Source of the DNA: an uncultured Pirellulaceae bacterium
GTDB lineage: Bacteria; Planctomycetota; Planctomycetia; Pirellulales; Pirellulaceae
Length of the DNA: 64,000 nucleotides
Reading direction: 5' to 3'
Assembly: GCA_934278005.1 (NCBI GenBank)
Contig: CAKQWG010000001.1
Coordinates: forward strand, 8,859 to 72,858
The notes below the pieces were generated by a model. It did not search any database and was not told the origin of the DNA. It saw only the letters and a program-made list of their open reading frames with translations. The position numbers and the translations under genes were made by a program. Below are positions 21,413 to 29,492 of this stretch, one piece after another. How positions within the stretch are numbered: the stretch's first letter is position 1; each line of letters begins with the position of its first letter.

Positions 21413-21871
21413 ATTTTGGGTAGTGAGGTATGCGCGCAGACGATGCCCCGGTGACAGCGGCTTTGATTATCCCATTAGGAGGGCGAGGTTGGGCAGAATT
21501 GCACGCCGGATTCGCTCCGGAGCCAATCGTTTTCGCCGGGCACAGCACCCGTCGTCGGGATTTAGATACGGCTAGCTCTTGGAAGTTCCATCCATCCAGC
21601 CAGTTGGTCGTTTTTTTGGCAGTGGCCTAGTAGGGCAGCGATTGAGCCTAGTATTGCTGCGCTGGGCTGCACATTTAGCTAAACGCTAAGAGCAAGTGCG
21701 GGGCAGCGCGCGGGGCTCCGTGTAGCGCTGCGACGTGTCGTAACTTTAGTGGTAGCTCGACTAGGTGGCATGACACACGCTAAGAGCAAGTATGGGGCAG
21801 CGCGACGGCTCCGTGTAGTGCTGCGACTTGTCGTAGCTTTGTCGGTGGCTGGACCGTACGGGAATTGCTGG

Positions 21872-22117
21872 GCAGCGCTCTGCATAGCGCGAGCCGTCGC
21901 CTGCGCAAGCCGCAACTGTCGAACTAGTCGGCGCTGTGGTGCAATACAGCCGCGTGCGTTGGCCCAGTTGACGTGTGCATCTGCGGCTTGCTGCGGCTCG
22001 GCGTTAAACAGATTCGCTACGCGTTGACTGTGTAGGCGAGCGCAGAATGCTTGACGCTATGGCGCTTTTGTGGGCCGCGATGCGGCTCCTTGTAGTGCTG
22101 CGACTTGTCGTAGCTTT
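21872..22117 (+). repeat. Long direct repeat, copy 1 (module A plus core element)
   Basis: About 246 bp nearly identical to 22167-22412, differing at a few positions (for example CAGATTCGCTACGCG versus CAAATTCGCTGCGCG). A diverged inverted copy of its first ~130 bp lies at 62571-62697. Confidence 0.9.
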
Positions 22118-22166
22118 TGTGGCCGCGCGACTCTACGTTTTGCCAAACGGTCCGAAGTATTGCTGT

Positions 22167-22412
22167 GCAGCGCTCTGCATAGCGCGAGCCGTCGCCTGCG
22201 CAAGCCGCAACTGTCGAACTAGTCGGCGCTGTGGTGCAATACAGCCGCGTGCGTTGGCCCAGTTGACGTGTGCATCTGCGGCTTGCTGCGGCTCGGCGTT
22301 AAACAAATTCGCTGCGCGTTGACTGTGTAGGCGAGCGCAGAATGATTGACGCTATGGCGCTTTTGTGGGCCGCGATGGGGCTCCTTGTAGTGCTGCGACT
22401 TGTCGTAGCTTT
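22167..22412 (+). repeat. Long direct repeat, copy 2
   Basis: Second copy of the 246-bp unit, 295 bp downstream of the first. It is preceded by TTTTGCCAAACGGTCCGAAG (22138-22157), the reverse complement of a segment inside the 93-bp units at 62.8-63.2 kb. Confidence 0.9.
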
Positions 22413-22921
22413 ATCGGTGGCTGGACCGTACGGGAAGTCACACGCTAAGAGCAGATACGGGGCAGCGCGACGGCTCCTTGTAGTGCTGCGACTTGTCGTA
22501 GCTTTGTCGATGGCTGAACCGAACGGGACGTCACACGTTGAGAAGGTCTCTCGGGCCGCGTATAAGCCTCCGCCTGTGTTCGCGCTGCGCGGCAAATGTG
22601 GTGAAGAGTTTAAACTTGCGTAGTTGGCTCGTAAAGCGGATTGTTCGCGGCCCGGAATATCCGCTTTCCGTTTAGTATGGGATCGGTAGTGCGAGCACTA
22701 AAGCTACGACAAGTCGCAGCACTACAAGGAGCTCATTCGCGGCCGGGAAGTTTTCTTCGGCGTTTGATGGTGCGTGGGATTACGCGAACTCTAAAGCTAC
22801 GACGAGTCGCAGCACTGCAAGGAGCCGCTGCGCTGCCTGGAAAACGTTCACGGCGCAGCCATGTAACCAGACGCGTTAGCCGGTACGCGGCGGTGCTGCG
22901 ATGCGGTGGTGTAAGAACGTT

Positions 22922-23977
22922 TTAAGGTGGTAGCACTGCGGATGCCGAGGCGGGTGGCGGAGGTAGGTTGAGACTCGCGGCGATTGGGTTCAAGGCATTG
23001 GTATAGTGCCTTAACAGTCCAAATACCGACTGGAATTCCGGGCGTAAGGACAGCTCACGGAATCGCGGGTCTGTAGCCACTAATTCGTACCGCTGCACTA
23101 CCGTTTCAAGCGAGCTTTTATCCGCCGCCAGCGCTTCGTTAAAAACAAACTCCGGCAGCGCCAGATAAGTCGTCCACTGGGGGTCGAGCAGTTGGAATAG
23201 CGATGGCGCAATCTGTGCCAATTGACCGCGGAGCACATCAGCTTCTGTCCGCGAATACTGCTGGAACAAAGTTGATTGCTCGGCCGCTGGCCTGAGCGGC
23301 GCGTCTGCACTGGCAAGCATCGCAATCGTCTGAGTCAGCTGCAAGGCCGCCGGCGGCACCACTACGGGCTGTCCAGGTCCAGGCGATCGGTAATAGCTAC
23401 CTGTCGCCAATTGGTCTACGCTGATTACAGAGCCGTCGATCGAGACTCCCGCAAACAGACCTCGACTTCGCGAGTAAGAGTAAACCTCCGCTTGCAAGCT
23501 GCCGTCGGTCGCGGCTGAGGCCTGACGGCCTACAGGCCCGGCTGCGGCAGCCGCATCGACGCCAAGGGTGAGCTTGCCTGCCAAAAGGCCTTGAACGCTC
23601 TTCTGCGTCTTGAAAACGAGCACAATGTCCGAGGATTGCAGACCAATCTGCCACCCGATGTTGCCGCCCGTTAAACTGATAAAGACCGGAGCGTGCCACA
23701 CCCCATTGGCATCTCGCACGCACAAGAGCCCACGGCCGTGGCGAGCACCGATGACGAAACTCCCCTTGATAACCCTCGGAATGATTGCGACGCCGTAGGC
23801 GTTTTCCAGGAGCGATCTGGGAATAGCGCTGGCAGGAATGGACATGCTCTCGTTCAGCACGGTTGTGGCTGCGAGCACGGTACCCTCCTCCGCGTACTGA
23901 GCAATTGCACGAGTAGTACTGCCGGATATACCCACAGCGACGGCGACAACGAGAACCCTTCTAACAATCCATTGCAT
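22922..23977 (-). CDS. SYLF-domain (Ysc84-type) exported lipid-binding protein
   Basis: A 351-residue protein. The first ~27 residues form a signal peptide (hydrophobic VLVVAVAVGI, then TTRAIAQ). The SYLF/Ysc84 fold covers about residues 30-200: the IPRSLLENAYGVAIIPRVIK start, the GARHGRG stretch, the TGGNIGWQIGLQSSDIV core and a GLFAGVSIDGSVI end are all typical. SYLF proteins bind phosphoinositides or other lipids in eukaryotes; bacterial members are periplasmic or outer-membrane and stress-linked, with poorly known roles. The last ~150 residues are an added helical region ending in a proline-rich tail. It heads the minus-strand stress cluster but is separated by 470 bp from the next gene, so it is probably transcribed alone. 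Confidence 0.88.
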   Translation of the reverse strand: MQWIVRRVLVVAVAVGISGSTTRAIAQYAEEGTVLAATTVLNESMSIPASAIPRSLLENAYGVAIIPRVIKGSFVIGARHGRGLLCVRDANGVWHAPVFISLTGGNIGWQIGLQSSDIVLVFKTQKSVQGLLAGKLTLGVDAAAAAGPVGRQASAATDGSLQAEVYSYSRSRGLFAGVSIDGSVISVDQLATGSYYRSPGPGQPVVVPPAALQLTQTIAMLASADAPLRPAAEQSTLFQQYSRTEADVLRGQLAQIAPSLFQLLDPQWTTYLALPEFVFNEALAADKSSLETVVQRYELVATDPRFRELSLRPEFQSVFGLLRHYTNALNPIAASLNLPPPPASASAVLPP

Positions 23978-24445
23978 AACGTGGCACTTACTCGAGTTAG
24001 AGTTTGTTTTGCGATTCTGAGCTTACATAGCGTTGGACCAGTGTTCCGCAGCGCCGGCCCGCCAATCATTCAGCCGCAGAGTCAGGCTTTTTAGACATAG
24101 TAAGCAAATATTCCAATTGAAAATAGGGCATGATCCCGCTGGGGCTGACGCAATTTGAGCGCGAGCGACGTGATGCTAGCAGTGGCGTTCGCTGCCTTTG
24201 CTCGTCGCTTGGTCGGAAGTCGCGGTTGGTCACAAAGAATGTCTGGCTAGACGGTTGCAGCCCACAAGACTGCAGCTCAGGGTTGTCGCTGCATCATATA
24301 TCGCGAGAGGAATGTCCACGCAATCCGAGTACATATCGGCCGCGATGGGTTGTGGCCACAGACTACATAACGCGACAGTAGCAATGGCCACAACAGTCGA
24401 TATTACGATAAACAAGCATATCACGCGGTGCAGTCTGCAACGATG
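23978..24445. other. 468-bp intergenic stretch without a convincing gene
   Basis: Short plus-strand frames exist (24130-24381, 24198-24503), but their composition is unlike the neighbouring genes and I recognise no domain or ribosome-binding site. It presumably holds the promoter of the SYLF gene. No repeat family seen elsewhere in the window is present. Confidence 0.5.
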
Positions 24446-24793
24446 TTACTTAGTAGCACTACCGCGAATTCTGGTTAGATCGTCCTCTGGCGGTGTGGGC
24501 TGATTGGTATCGAAGCTCACTATGCGATCGAACGTCCGCTGCAATTCGCCGGCGATAGCCGAAATTTCGCGCCGGCGATGGATGGCCGACTCGGGAACTT
24601 TTTCTAGTACCAACTTTTCAAGCCGAACCTGCAGGTTGACGTCGGACATGCGCGCAAAGCCGCCGCGTGCAAGCGCCTCTAGGTAGGGCTTGGCCGTTTC
24701 CTGCAAATCAAAGTCTTGGCGATCGAGTTTACGCCCGATCATGTCGGCTAATTCGCCGAGTTGGGTTGTTAATTCGGGATTCAATGGCTTCAT
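24446..24793 (-). CDS. Small helical protein of unknown function
   Basis: A 115-residue, charged, mostly helical cytoplasmic-looking protein with no signal peptide or membrane segment. ATG 24793 is preceded by AGGAA at suitable spacing. It begins 63 bp after the stop of the PRC-barrel gene on the same strand, so the two may be co-transcribed. The sequence shows heptad-like spacing of leucines in LQVRLEKLVLEKVPES, compatible with a coiled coil. I do not recognise a family. Confidence 0.6.
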   Translation of the reverse strand: MKPLNPELTTQLGELADMIGRKLDRQDFDLQETAKPYLEALARGGFARMSDVNLQVRLEKLVLEKVPESAIHRRREISAIAGELQRTFDRIVSFDTNQPTPPEDDLTRIRGSATK

Positions 24794-24856
24794 CTGAGTG
24801 CGTTCCTGTGGTTAAGTAGTTGAGGTCATTTTTCGATTCTTTAGCTCGTCCAGGCC

Positions 24857-26149
24857 TTACGGTTGTGGATCGGCTACGCGATTAAGGACAGACTGTAATC
24901 GCAGCTCCGGATAGGCTTCAGGCGTTACTTCTTGCTGTTCGGCTAGCTGGCTTTTATCGAGCTCGATAGTAATGCGAGGTTTCTCATTTTCAGAGGAATC
25001 GAATTGAAGTTTGGAGAAATCAACTGCCACAAACTTCTTGTCTACTTCCGGCAAACCCAGGATTGCGAATGGAACCGATGGCTGGCCGTGCAGTCTAAAA
25101 ATGACTGCCTTCAATTTAGCTATCGACTTGCCGTCGCTGCCGACGATGTCACTGCCGATCAGTTTATCGACGGCGACCGCTTCGGTAGCTTGAGATTCGC
25201 TCAATTTGTTGCCGCTGGTGGCAGAGCGTTCGACAGCGAAGTAATTGAGATTCTTTTGCAGCCAGGCTGCATCAGCCAGTTCCTGCTGCTCGCCGGATTC
25301 CAACTTCGGAGCACCCTCGATGTCTGCCTCAACAACGAGCCACGAGGTGCTCTCTTGAGTCGCGTCATTGTCACTCGCGCTCTCGGTGTGAATAGCCGGT
25401 AGAGGTATCGCTACGGCTTTGCCGCTCTTACCAAGCGACGAGTCAAGCGTGACGAGGGCGTGGGCCCACTTGCCATCGCGGCTGATTATCAGATCGTTAA
25501 TTACGCCCAGCGTTTTGTGCTGTCGATCGACTATATTGGCGCCCATTAAGTTATCCGAGGATATCAGCACGTCGGTGACCTCGGACTGCGGTGTGCTTTC
25601 GGCCTTGGGCATTGGAACGTTGTCTTGCGTATCAAGGCGCTTCATGCCGAAGAGCATGTGCTTGCTCCCCTCACGCGATTCAAGCTTGGTCGGCCGCTGG
25701 CCGCCGGGCAAGGCATAACACAATCGTGCGCCGCCATCATGGAACTCGATCAGCCCTGGAGCTTGGGTGGGAGCTTGGTTGGGCAATTCGGTAGTCATGT
25801 CGATCTTAAACGGAGACTTGTCACCGGATAACTTAAAAGCCGCTTTATAAAGCTCCTTTTGTTCGGCATCGAGCACCACGATTGTGTTCTCGCCGAAGAT
25901 AACTCGCGAGCCTTTCAGCTGATCTGCGGCAATATTGCGACCCTGGTTAACACCCGATGCAATGGTCCAAGATCCTGTTAGTTTTTGTACTGCATCGGCT
26001 GCCGCGTTGGGCTTAAGCTTAGATGGGCTGCCTGTTTTAGGCGTTTGCGCTGTCGGCAGCTGAGTTTCTTGTGCGACGGCACACGCTTCAAAGCTGCCGG
26101 TGACTGCCCACAAGCCGGCGGTTAGCAGGCATAACATGTACGTTCTCAT
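24857..26149 (-). CDS. Exported TIGR03067-like / PRC-barrel protein
   Basis: A 430-residue protein with an N-terminal signal peptide (cleavage probably after AVAQ near residue 27). Residues 50-180 (LTGSWTIASGVNQGRNI...GENTIVVLD) resemble the planctomycete TIGR03067 domain, a beta-rich module of unknown role. Two PRC-barrel-like segments follow: about 190-285 (SSDNLMGANIVDRQHKTLGVINDLIIS) and about 325-410 (VDKLIGSDIVGSDGKSIAKL). PRC barrels are small beta folds found in RimM, photosynthetic reaction centre H subunit and stress proteins, where they mediate protein contacts. The setting next to an FMN-binding stress protein and CsbD-type genes suggests an envelope stress role; that is inference. 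Confidence 0.75.
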   Translation of the reverse strand: MRTYMLCLLTAGLWAVTGSFEACAVAQETQLPTAQTPKTGSPSKLKPNAAADAVQKLTGSWTIASGVNQGRNIAADQLKGSRVIFGENTIVVLDAEQKELYKAAFKLSGDKSPFKIDMTTELPNQAPTQAPGLIEFHDGGARLCYALPGGQRPTKLESREGSKHMLFGMKRLDTQDNVPMPKAESTPQSEVTDVLISSDNLMGANIVDRQHKTLGVINDLIISRDGKWAHALVTLDSSLGKSGKAVAIPLPAIHTESASDNDATQESTSWLVVEADIEGAPKLESGEQQELADAAWLQKNLNYFAVERSATSGNKLSESQATEAVAVDKLIGSDIVGSDGKSIAKLKAVIFRLHGQPSVPFAILGLPEVDKKFVAVDFSKLQFDSSENEKPRITIELDKSQLAEQQEVTPEAYPELRLQSVLNRVADPQP

Positions 26150-26423
26150 GGATGTCTCTTTGATCGATTATGTGATTGGGTTGGATTAAAGTCGATATGC
26201 TCGTTGAGCTTGTTAGTACGCATACTCATAACGAATTCGCCGTAAGGGCTGTCGGCAGATCCGACGATGCTGCTTCTCGCGCCACCAGTGGAGCTTTCGT
26301 GCAAGACTGCCGCTGCGGCGGATGAATGCGGCACGCGAGCCAGGGTGCTCATACTGCATGACACGCGAGCCAGAGCCCGCAAGCGAGGACTGGCTAGCAG
26401 GGCGAGGTAGAGCCGGGTGGACA

Positions 26424-26924
26424 TTACAATTTCACTTTGGCGTGATGTGAGTCGTCGACTTGCGGGCGCTGTCCGGTGGCGTAGGCTTTGGCCGCGTTGA
26501 ATAGAAACTGGAAACGATCGATTCCCGAATTCGACCAGTATTCGCCTTGGCTCGCCGACACGTTGATAAGCGTCAACCGCGGATCGGACTTGCCTTGGGG
26601 AAACCAAACTTTCCAAGACTCGCTCCACAGTTCATCGATCTTTTGCCGATCGCGCACCACGCGTGCTTGGCCGCTGATCGACACGTACGATCCGCCACCA
26701 GACATCGTCACGGCGACTTGTGGATTGGCCAACAAGTCTTCTACTTTGCCAGAGTCTACATCGGTGGCAAACCAGAGATCGCCATCGTCCTCTAACTGGG
26801 CGATGAACATAGGGCGGGCGGAGAGTTTATTGTCCGCACTGCGTGTGACTAGCATCGCCTGATGAAACTGTTTGCTGATGGCAATGAATTCTGCCACAGT
26901 TTCCTGCGAGGTAAGTTGAGTCAT
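26424..26924 (-). CDS. Pyridoxamine 5'-phosphate oxidase-like general stress protein
   Basis: A 166-residue single-domain split-barrel protein of the general stress protein 26 type. ATG 26924 is preceded by AGGAGG. Recognisable are the N-terminal QAMLVTRSADNKLSARPM strand pair, the FATDVDSGKVEDLLANPQVAVT segment, YVSISGQARVV, and the WFPQGKSDPRLTLINV block that in this family contacts flavin. Members bind FMN or FAD and are induced by stress; an enzymatic substrate is not established. Downstream, 274 bp separate it from the PRC-barrel gene; upstream lies a block of 45-bp palindromic repeats. Confidence 0.88.
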   Translation of the reverse strand: MTQLTSQETVAEFIAISKQFHQAMLVTRSADNKLSARPMFIAQLEDDGDLWFATDVDSGKVEDLLANPQVAVTMSGGGSYVSISGQARVVRDRQKIDELWSESWKVWFPQGKSDPRLTLINVSASQGEYWSNSGIDRFQFLFNAAKAYATGQRPQVDDSHHAKVKL

Positions 26925-26967
26925 GAGAATCCTCCTGATGCAAATGGTGAAGTAACGCTAGGCATAC

Positions 26968-27127
26968 GTTAACCGAGGCTAACGCCCTGCGGCTGATTCA
27001 GCCGCGGGGGTAGTTAACCCGGGCTAACGCCCTGCGGCTGATTCAGCTGCGGGGGTAACCGGGGCGAACGCCGTGCGGCTGATTCGGCTGCGGGGGTAGT
27101 TAACCGGGGCTAACGCCGTGCGGCTGA
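26968..27127. repeat. Four ~45-bp palindrome-containing repeats
   Basis: Units begin at 26968, 27013, ~27055 and 27099, each close to GTTAACCGGGGCTAACGCC followed by TGCGGCTGATTCAGCCGC. GCGGCTGA-T-TCAGCCGC is a perfect 8-bp inverted repeat in the first unit and slightly altered in the others. The block sits between two stress genes and looks like a REP-type intergenic element. A single diverged unit appears at 38847-38874. Confidence 0.9.
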
Positions 27128-27157
27128 TCAAGGAGGAAGCAAGTTACGTGCCAGGGG

Positions 27158-27397
27158 CTACCAAGGTTTGATCTTCCAGCCCATGTAGAAGCCGGCAGCA
27201 AATACGACCATGGTGGCTACCACGGGACGCTTGCGGCAATAGGTGCCGACGGAAGTGCCAACCTCTTCCATCAGTGTTTGAAAGTCTTCGCGTTGGTCGT
27301 GGCATTCGGCGGACATTTCCGAACCGAGATCCTCAGACCAAGTCTCGCCGGGACGACGGCTCGAAACCTTGCTTGAGGATGATACTGAACTGGCCAT
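27158..27397 (-). CDS. Small C-terminally membrane-anchored protein (DUF883/ElaB-like tail)
   Basis: 79 residues, ATG with AGGAG upstream. A charged N-terminal half is followed by RKRPVVATMVVFAAGFYMGW and a short basic end. The arrangement R-x-P, then a membrane helix with glycines, then basic residues is shared with three other small genes just upstream. In the E. coli DUF883 family (YqjD, ElaB, YgaM) such tails anchor proteins in the inner membrane during stationary phase. Last gene of the minus-strand series 28940 to 27158; 42 bp after the Holin-X gene. Confidence 0.7.
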   Translation of the reverse strand: MASSVSSSSKVSSRRPGETWSEDLGSEMSAECHDQREDFQTLMEEVGTSVGTYCRKRPVVATMVVFAAGFYMGWKIKPW

Positions 27398-27439
27398 GAT
27401 GGACTCCTGTGATGCGAAATGAAAGTGAACTAAGGTGAA

Positions 27440-27922
27440 CTAAAGTGACCGACTATAGGGCGGGACAGCAACCTCGTCGGCATCTGTGCTGCTTCCGAGT
27501 ACGCTTTTGAGCCAAGCGAGGTTCTTGGCTAGTTCCGTTGCGCTGCGTTCAAACTGCAGGACCGAGCGCCGAATGGCGCGGACCGATAGGTAAACCGTAG
27601 CGGCCGCGATGGCGGCTACCAGCAGGCCTACTAGCAACTGCGACTGCCAAGTATTGAGAGGTGAAATGGCTGCTAAGCAATTCGCGCATCCCATAGCCAG
27701 GACCGGTAGGCTAGCCAGTGCAGCGCAGACGCCGACCAGCAGTATCGCCACCGGGCGCGTCATTCTTTTGGCCGCAGCGTGCGCATCGGCTTTGGCCAGC
27801 CGAGCCTGCAACTCACCTAGTTCGATGAGGTCGCCCAGGACGTTGGCAGCCTGGCCGGCGAACCCGCTGACGGGGCTGCGCCTTTTAGGTACAGTTTCTA
27901 CTTGCGTCTGGAAATCAGCCAT
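27440..27922 (-). CDS. Holin-X / YqjE-family membrane protein
   Basis: 160 residues from ATG 27922, which has AGGAGG nine bases upstream inside the end of the preceding gene. An amphipathic N-terminal region (GELQARLAKADAHAAAKRM) leads into two membrane helices (about residues 58-80 and 92-114) and a cytoplasmic tail. This is the layout of the Holin-X/YqjE family (PF07332); the holin name comes from distant similarity and does not imply a prophage. In E. coli yqjE follows the DUF883 gene yqjD, and here the gene sits among several DUF883-like tails, so the association is conserved. The first 25 nt overlap the end of the upstream gene, suggesting coupled translation. Confidence 0.72.
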   Translation of the reverse strand: MADFQTQVETVPKRRSPVSGFAGQAANVLGDLIELGELQARLAKADAHAAAKRMTRPVAILLVGVCAALASLPVLAMGCANCLAAISPLNTWQSQLLVGLLVAAIAAATVYLSVRAIRRSVLQFERSATELAKNLAWLKSVLGSSTDADEVAVPPYSRSL

Positions 27923-28116
27923 GCCACGGCTCCTCCTAAAATGAAGCCCGCGGCTAGACATGTACCGGGTCGCTGGATCACCAGCTCGCTAGCCTGTTCG
28001 GCTAAGCGTCCGCTGGCGATCTTGATTTGTTCACTCACCGGTACATTACCATCGGCCGGACGGTTGGCTTGCGTGTAGGCTGTGGGCTTCGGATTGTTCG
28101 TCTGTGTTGCGATCAT
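27898..28116 (-). CDS. 72-aa tail-anchored protein, overlapping its neighbours
   Basis: 72 residues, ATG 28116 with GGAG nine bases upstream. A polar N-terminus, an amphipathic helix (EQIKIASGRLAEQASELV), then QRPGTCLAAGFILGGAVAWL and the basic end ISRRK. It overlaps the previous gene by 71 nt in another frame and the next by 25 nt. GTG 28038 is a possible later start that would remove the upstream overlap, but it has no clear ribosome-binding site. Shares the R-x-P/membrane helix/basic end pattern with the three neighbouring small genes. Function unknown. Confidence 0.65.
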   Translation of the reverse strand: MIATQTNNPKPTAYTQANRPADGNVPVSEQIKIASGRLAEQASELVIQRPGTCLAAGFILGGAVAWLISRRK

Positions 28117-28513
28117 GGTGCACTACTCCGGCTAATTTCGTTTTGACATAATTCGTCGCATACTGCTTGAGCATATTGCCTGCCATGGTACCGACGAAGG
28201 CCATGGTTCCCGAGGCGATTGACGAGCGCGTGGCCGTCTCTTGGGCGGTGTCTGATTTCGGCGCAGCGGCCTGCGGACTCGGCTGCGGAGCAGTCTTGCT
28301 TCGCGAGCGATACATCAGAAAGAAGCCTGCCGCGGTTGCGACGCCAACTGCTAGCAGTGGTTGTGAGCGGACGTGCTCGCGCCAATCGACCAACCGCTCC
28401 GCTTCCGCGTGCATCCGCACCACGTGCCGCTCGCTCGCATTGCGGATGGCGTTCATGCGATCGATTAAATCGTCGTTCAGCGCGCCGTCTGTTTCTGTGT
28501 TATCAGGCTGCAT
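28046..28513 (-). CDS. Small membrane protein with central anchor
   Basis: 155 residues from ATG 28513 (MQPDNTETDG), four bases after the stop of the CsbD-type gene. N-terminal half: charged helix (RHVVRMHAEAERLVDWREHV) then RSQPLLAVGVATAAGFFLMY and a basic RSRSK stop-transfer end, the same anchor type as its neighbours. A proline/alanine-rich linker and a second glycine-rich hydrophobic helix (about 100-120, IASGTMAFVGTMAGNML) follow, then a charged tail. An earlier in-frame start at 28567 would overlap the CsbD-type gene and has no supporting ribosome site. Role unknown; probably inner-membrane and stress-linked by context. Confidence 0.6.
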   Translation of the reverse strand: MQPDNTETDGALNDDLIDRMNAIRNASERHVVRMHAEAERLVDWREHVRSQPLLAVGVATAAGFFLMYRSRSKTAPQPSPQAAAPKSDTAQETATRSSIASGTMAFVGTMAGNMLKQYATNYVKTKLAGVVHHDRNTDEQSEAHSLHASQPSGRW

Positions 28514-28517
28514 GGCT

Positions 28518-28940
28518 CTAGCGCCTACGCGAAAGTGACAAACCGAACACGAGCCCCAGTAGCGCACCTGCTCCGACGGCCACAGCTAAGGATTCCACGG
28601 GTCGCTTGGAGACGGTTTGTACCGCTTGTCGGTAACCCTGCTGGGCAGTTTCTACGGCACGGCCATAATTCTCTTGCAGCGTTTCACCAGCGGCGCTAGC
28701 GTACTGCGATGCGGCGTCCGAGACGCGGTTATAGGTGTCCCCGGCAGCCGAGCAGCAATCGTTAAGGAACGCGTCGATCTGCTCGCGACTGCGGCCAGAT
28801 TTTTCCTGCAGCAAACCGACCAATTGATCGACGTTGCCTTTGACACGCGTAAGATCGTCACCGGTGATTTGCCCGAATTCCTTCTTGACGGCTCCCACAA
28901 TCTGATTCCAACTGCCTTTAATACGCTCTTGCGAAACCAT
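28518..28940 (-). CDS. CsbD-type stress protein fused to a DUF883-like membrane tail
   Basis: 140 residues, ATG preceded by AGGAG. Residues 1-55 (RIKGSWNQIVGAVKKEFGQIT...RVKGNVDQLVGLLQE) match the CsbD-like domain, a small helical bundle in general stress proteins. A long amphipathic helical region (70-108) leads to KRPVESLAVAVGAGALLGLV and an end in SLSRRR, as in E. coli YqjD/ElaB, which anchor at the inner membrane and bind ribosomes in stationary phase. First gene of a tight series of five on the minus strand. The fusion places CsbD at the membrane; partner unknown. Confidence 0.82.
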   Translation of the reverse strand: MVSQERIKGSWNQIVGAVKKEFGQITGDDLTRVKGNVDQLVGLLQEKSGRSREQIDAFLNDCCSAAGDTYNRVSDAASQYASAAGETLQENYGRAVETAQQGYRQAVQTVSKRPVESLAVAVGAGALLGLVFGLSLSRRR

Positions 28941-29117
28941 CGCTCAACTCCTCATCAGCCCAGTGGGCTAGTATGTACTGAATTGGACAGCCAACGATGG
29001 CCATCCCTGATCAAGCTTAGGAGCAATGTTTGTGCCAAGCAGGCTCAGATCGCTGCTAGATCGAACAGCTGCCTAGTTCCAGGAAGCGTTGTAGCGACTG
29101 CACCGATCGCGCCTGCT

Positions 29118-29492
29118 CTAACGCGCTAGGCCGTGAGCCCGCAATTCCTGGCCAAGCGATTCAACGGCACGTCGCAGATCGCGACAACCGCTCTCGCTAA
29201 GCTCGTCCATGCGGCCGTCGGCGGCAGCTTGTTCAAGCCGATGGGCCAGCTCCACCGTCGGCGCCGCAAAAAACGTAGCGACTAGGCCTTTGACGCTGTG
29301 GATGGCCCGCCGGGCTGTTGCCGCATCGTCTGAGGCGACCGCCTCTTCCAAGTCCGATAACAACTGCGGAGCATCCTCAACGAACATAGTTGCGAGCTGA
29401 CTGAGCAATTCTCGCTCGCCATCCAACGCCTCGAGAGCCGACTTTTCATCGAACTGGCCGTGCTCACAACCTGTTTCGCGTTTGCTAGTCAC
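29118..29492 (-). CDS. Stand-alone HPt (histidine phosphotransfer) protein
   Basis: 124 residues forming one four-helix HPt domain. The phosphorylatable histidine is in RRAIHSVKGLVATF (His about residue 66), followed by the typical helix ELAHRLEQAAADGRMDEL. HPt proteins relay phosphate between hybrid kinases and response regulators. The start is GTG 29492, overlapping a TGA of an upstream frame as GTGA. It lies divergent from the NtrC-type regulator at 30038, which has a receiver domain and might be its partner; no hybrid kinase is in the immediate neighbourhood, so the phosphorelay members are unknown. Confidence 0.85.
   Translation of the reverse strand: MTSKRETGCEHGQFDEKSALEALDGERELLSQLATMFVEDAPQLLSDLEEAVASDDAATARRAIHSVKGLVATFFAAPTVELAHRLEQAAADGRMDELSESGCRDLRRAVESLGQELRAHGLAR

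Larger units (their letters stand above)
21685..22860. repeat. Composite dispersed repeat block, locus 1
   Basis: This gene-free stretch before the SYLF gene is built from repeats. A ~246-bp segment at 21872-22117 recurs almost unchanged at 22167-22412 (offset 295 bp). A shorter element, TGCGACTTGTCGTAGCTTT with variants, occurs near 21735, 21825, 22100, 22395 and 22487, and in opposite orientation near 22703 and 22797. Both parts match the block at 62571-63290 in reverse orientation. The element core is an imperfect palindrome (GCTACGAC-AA-GTCGCAGC). Open frames across it (for example 21749-22027 and 22047-22322) follow the repeat periodicity and are not credible genes. Confidence 0.85.

Noticed and set aside
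21749-22623. Several ~90-aa plus-strand frames with similar proteins
   Set aside because: They are translations of the duplicated composite repeat, without ribosome-binding sites; similarity comes from DNA repetition.
24130-24503. Two short plus-strand frames
   Set aside because: No ribosome site, no domain, composition unlike neighbours.
26146-26628. 160-aa minus-strand frame
   Set aside because: Overlaps the stress flavoprotein gene in another frame; the remainder has a duplicated CACGCGAGCCAG word and no domain.
27440-27922. Prophage holin
   Set aside because: No phage genes nearby; the family is YqjE-type and the setting is a stress operon.
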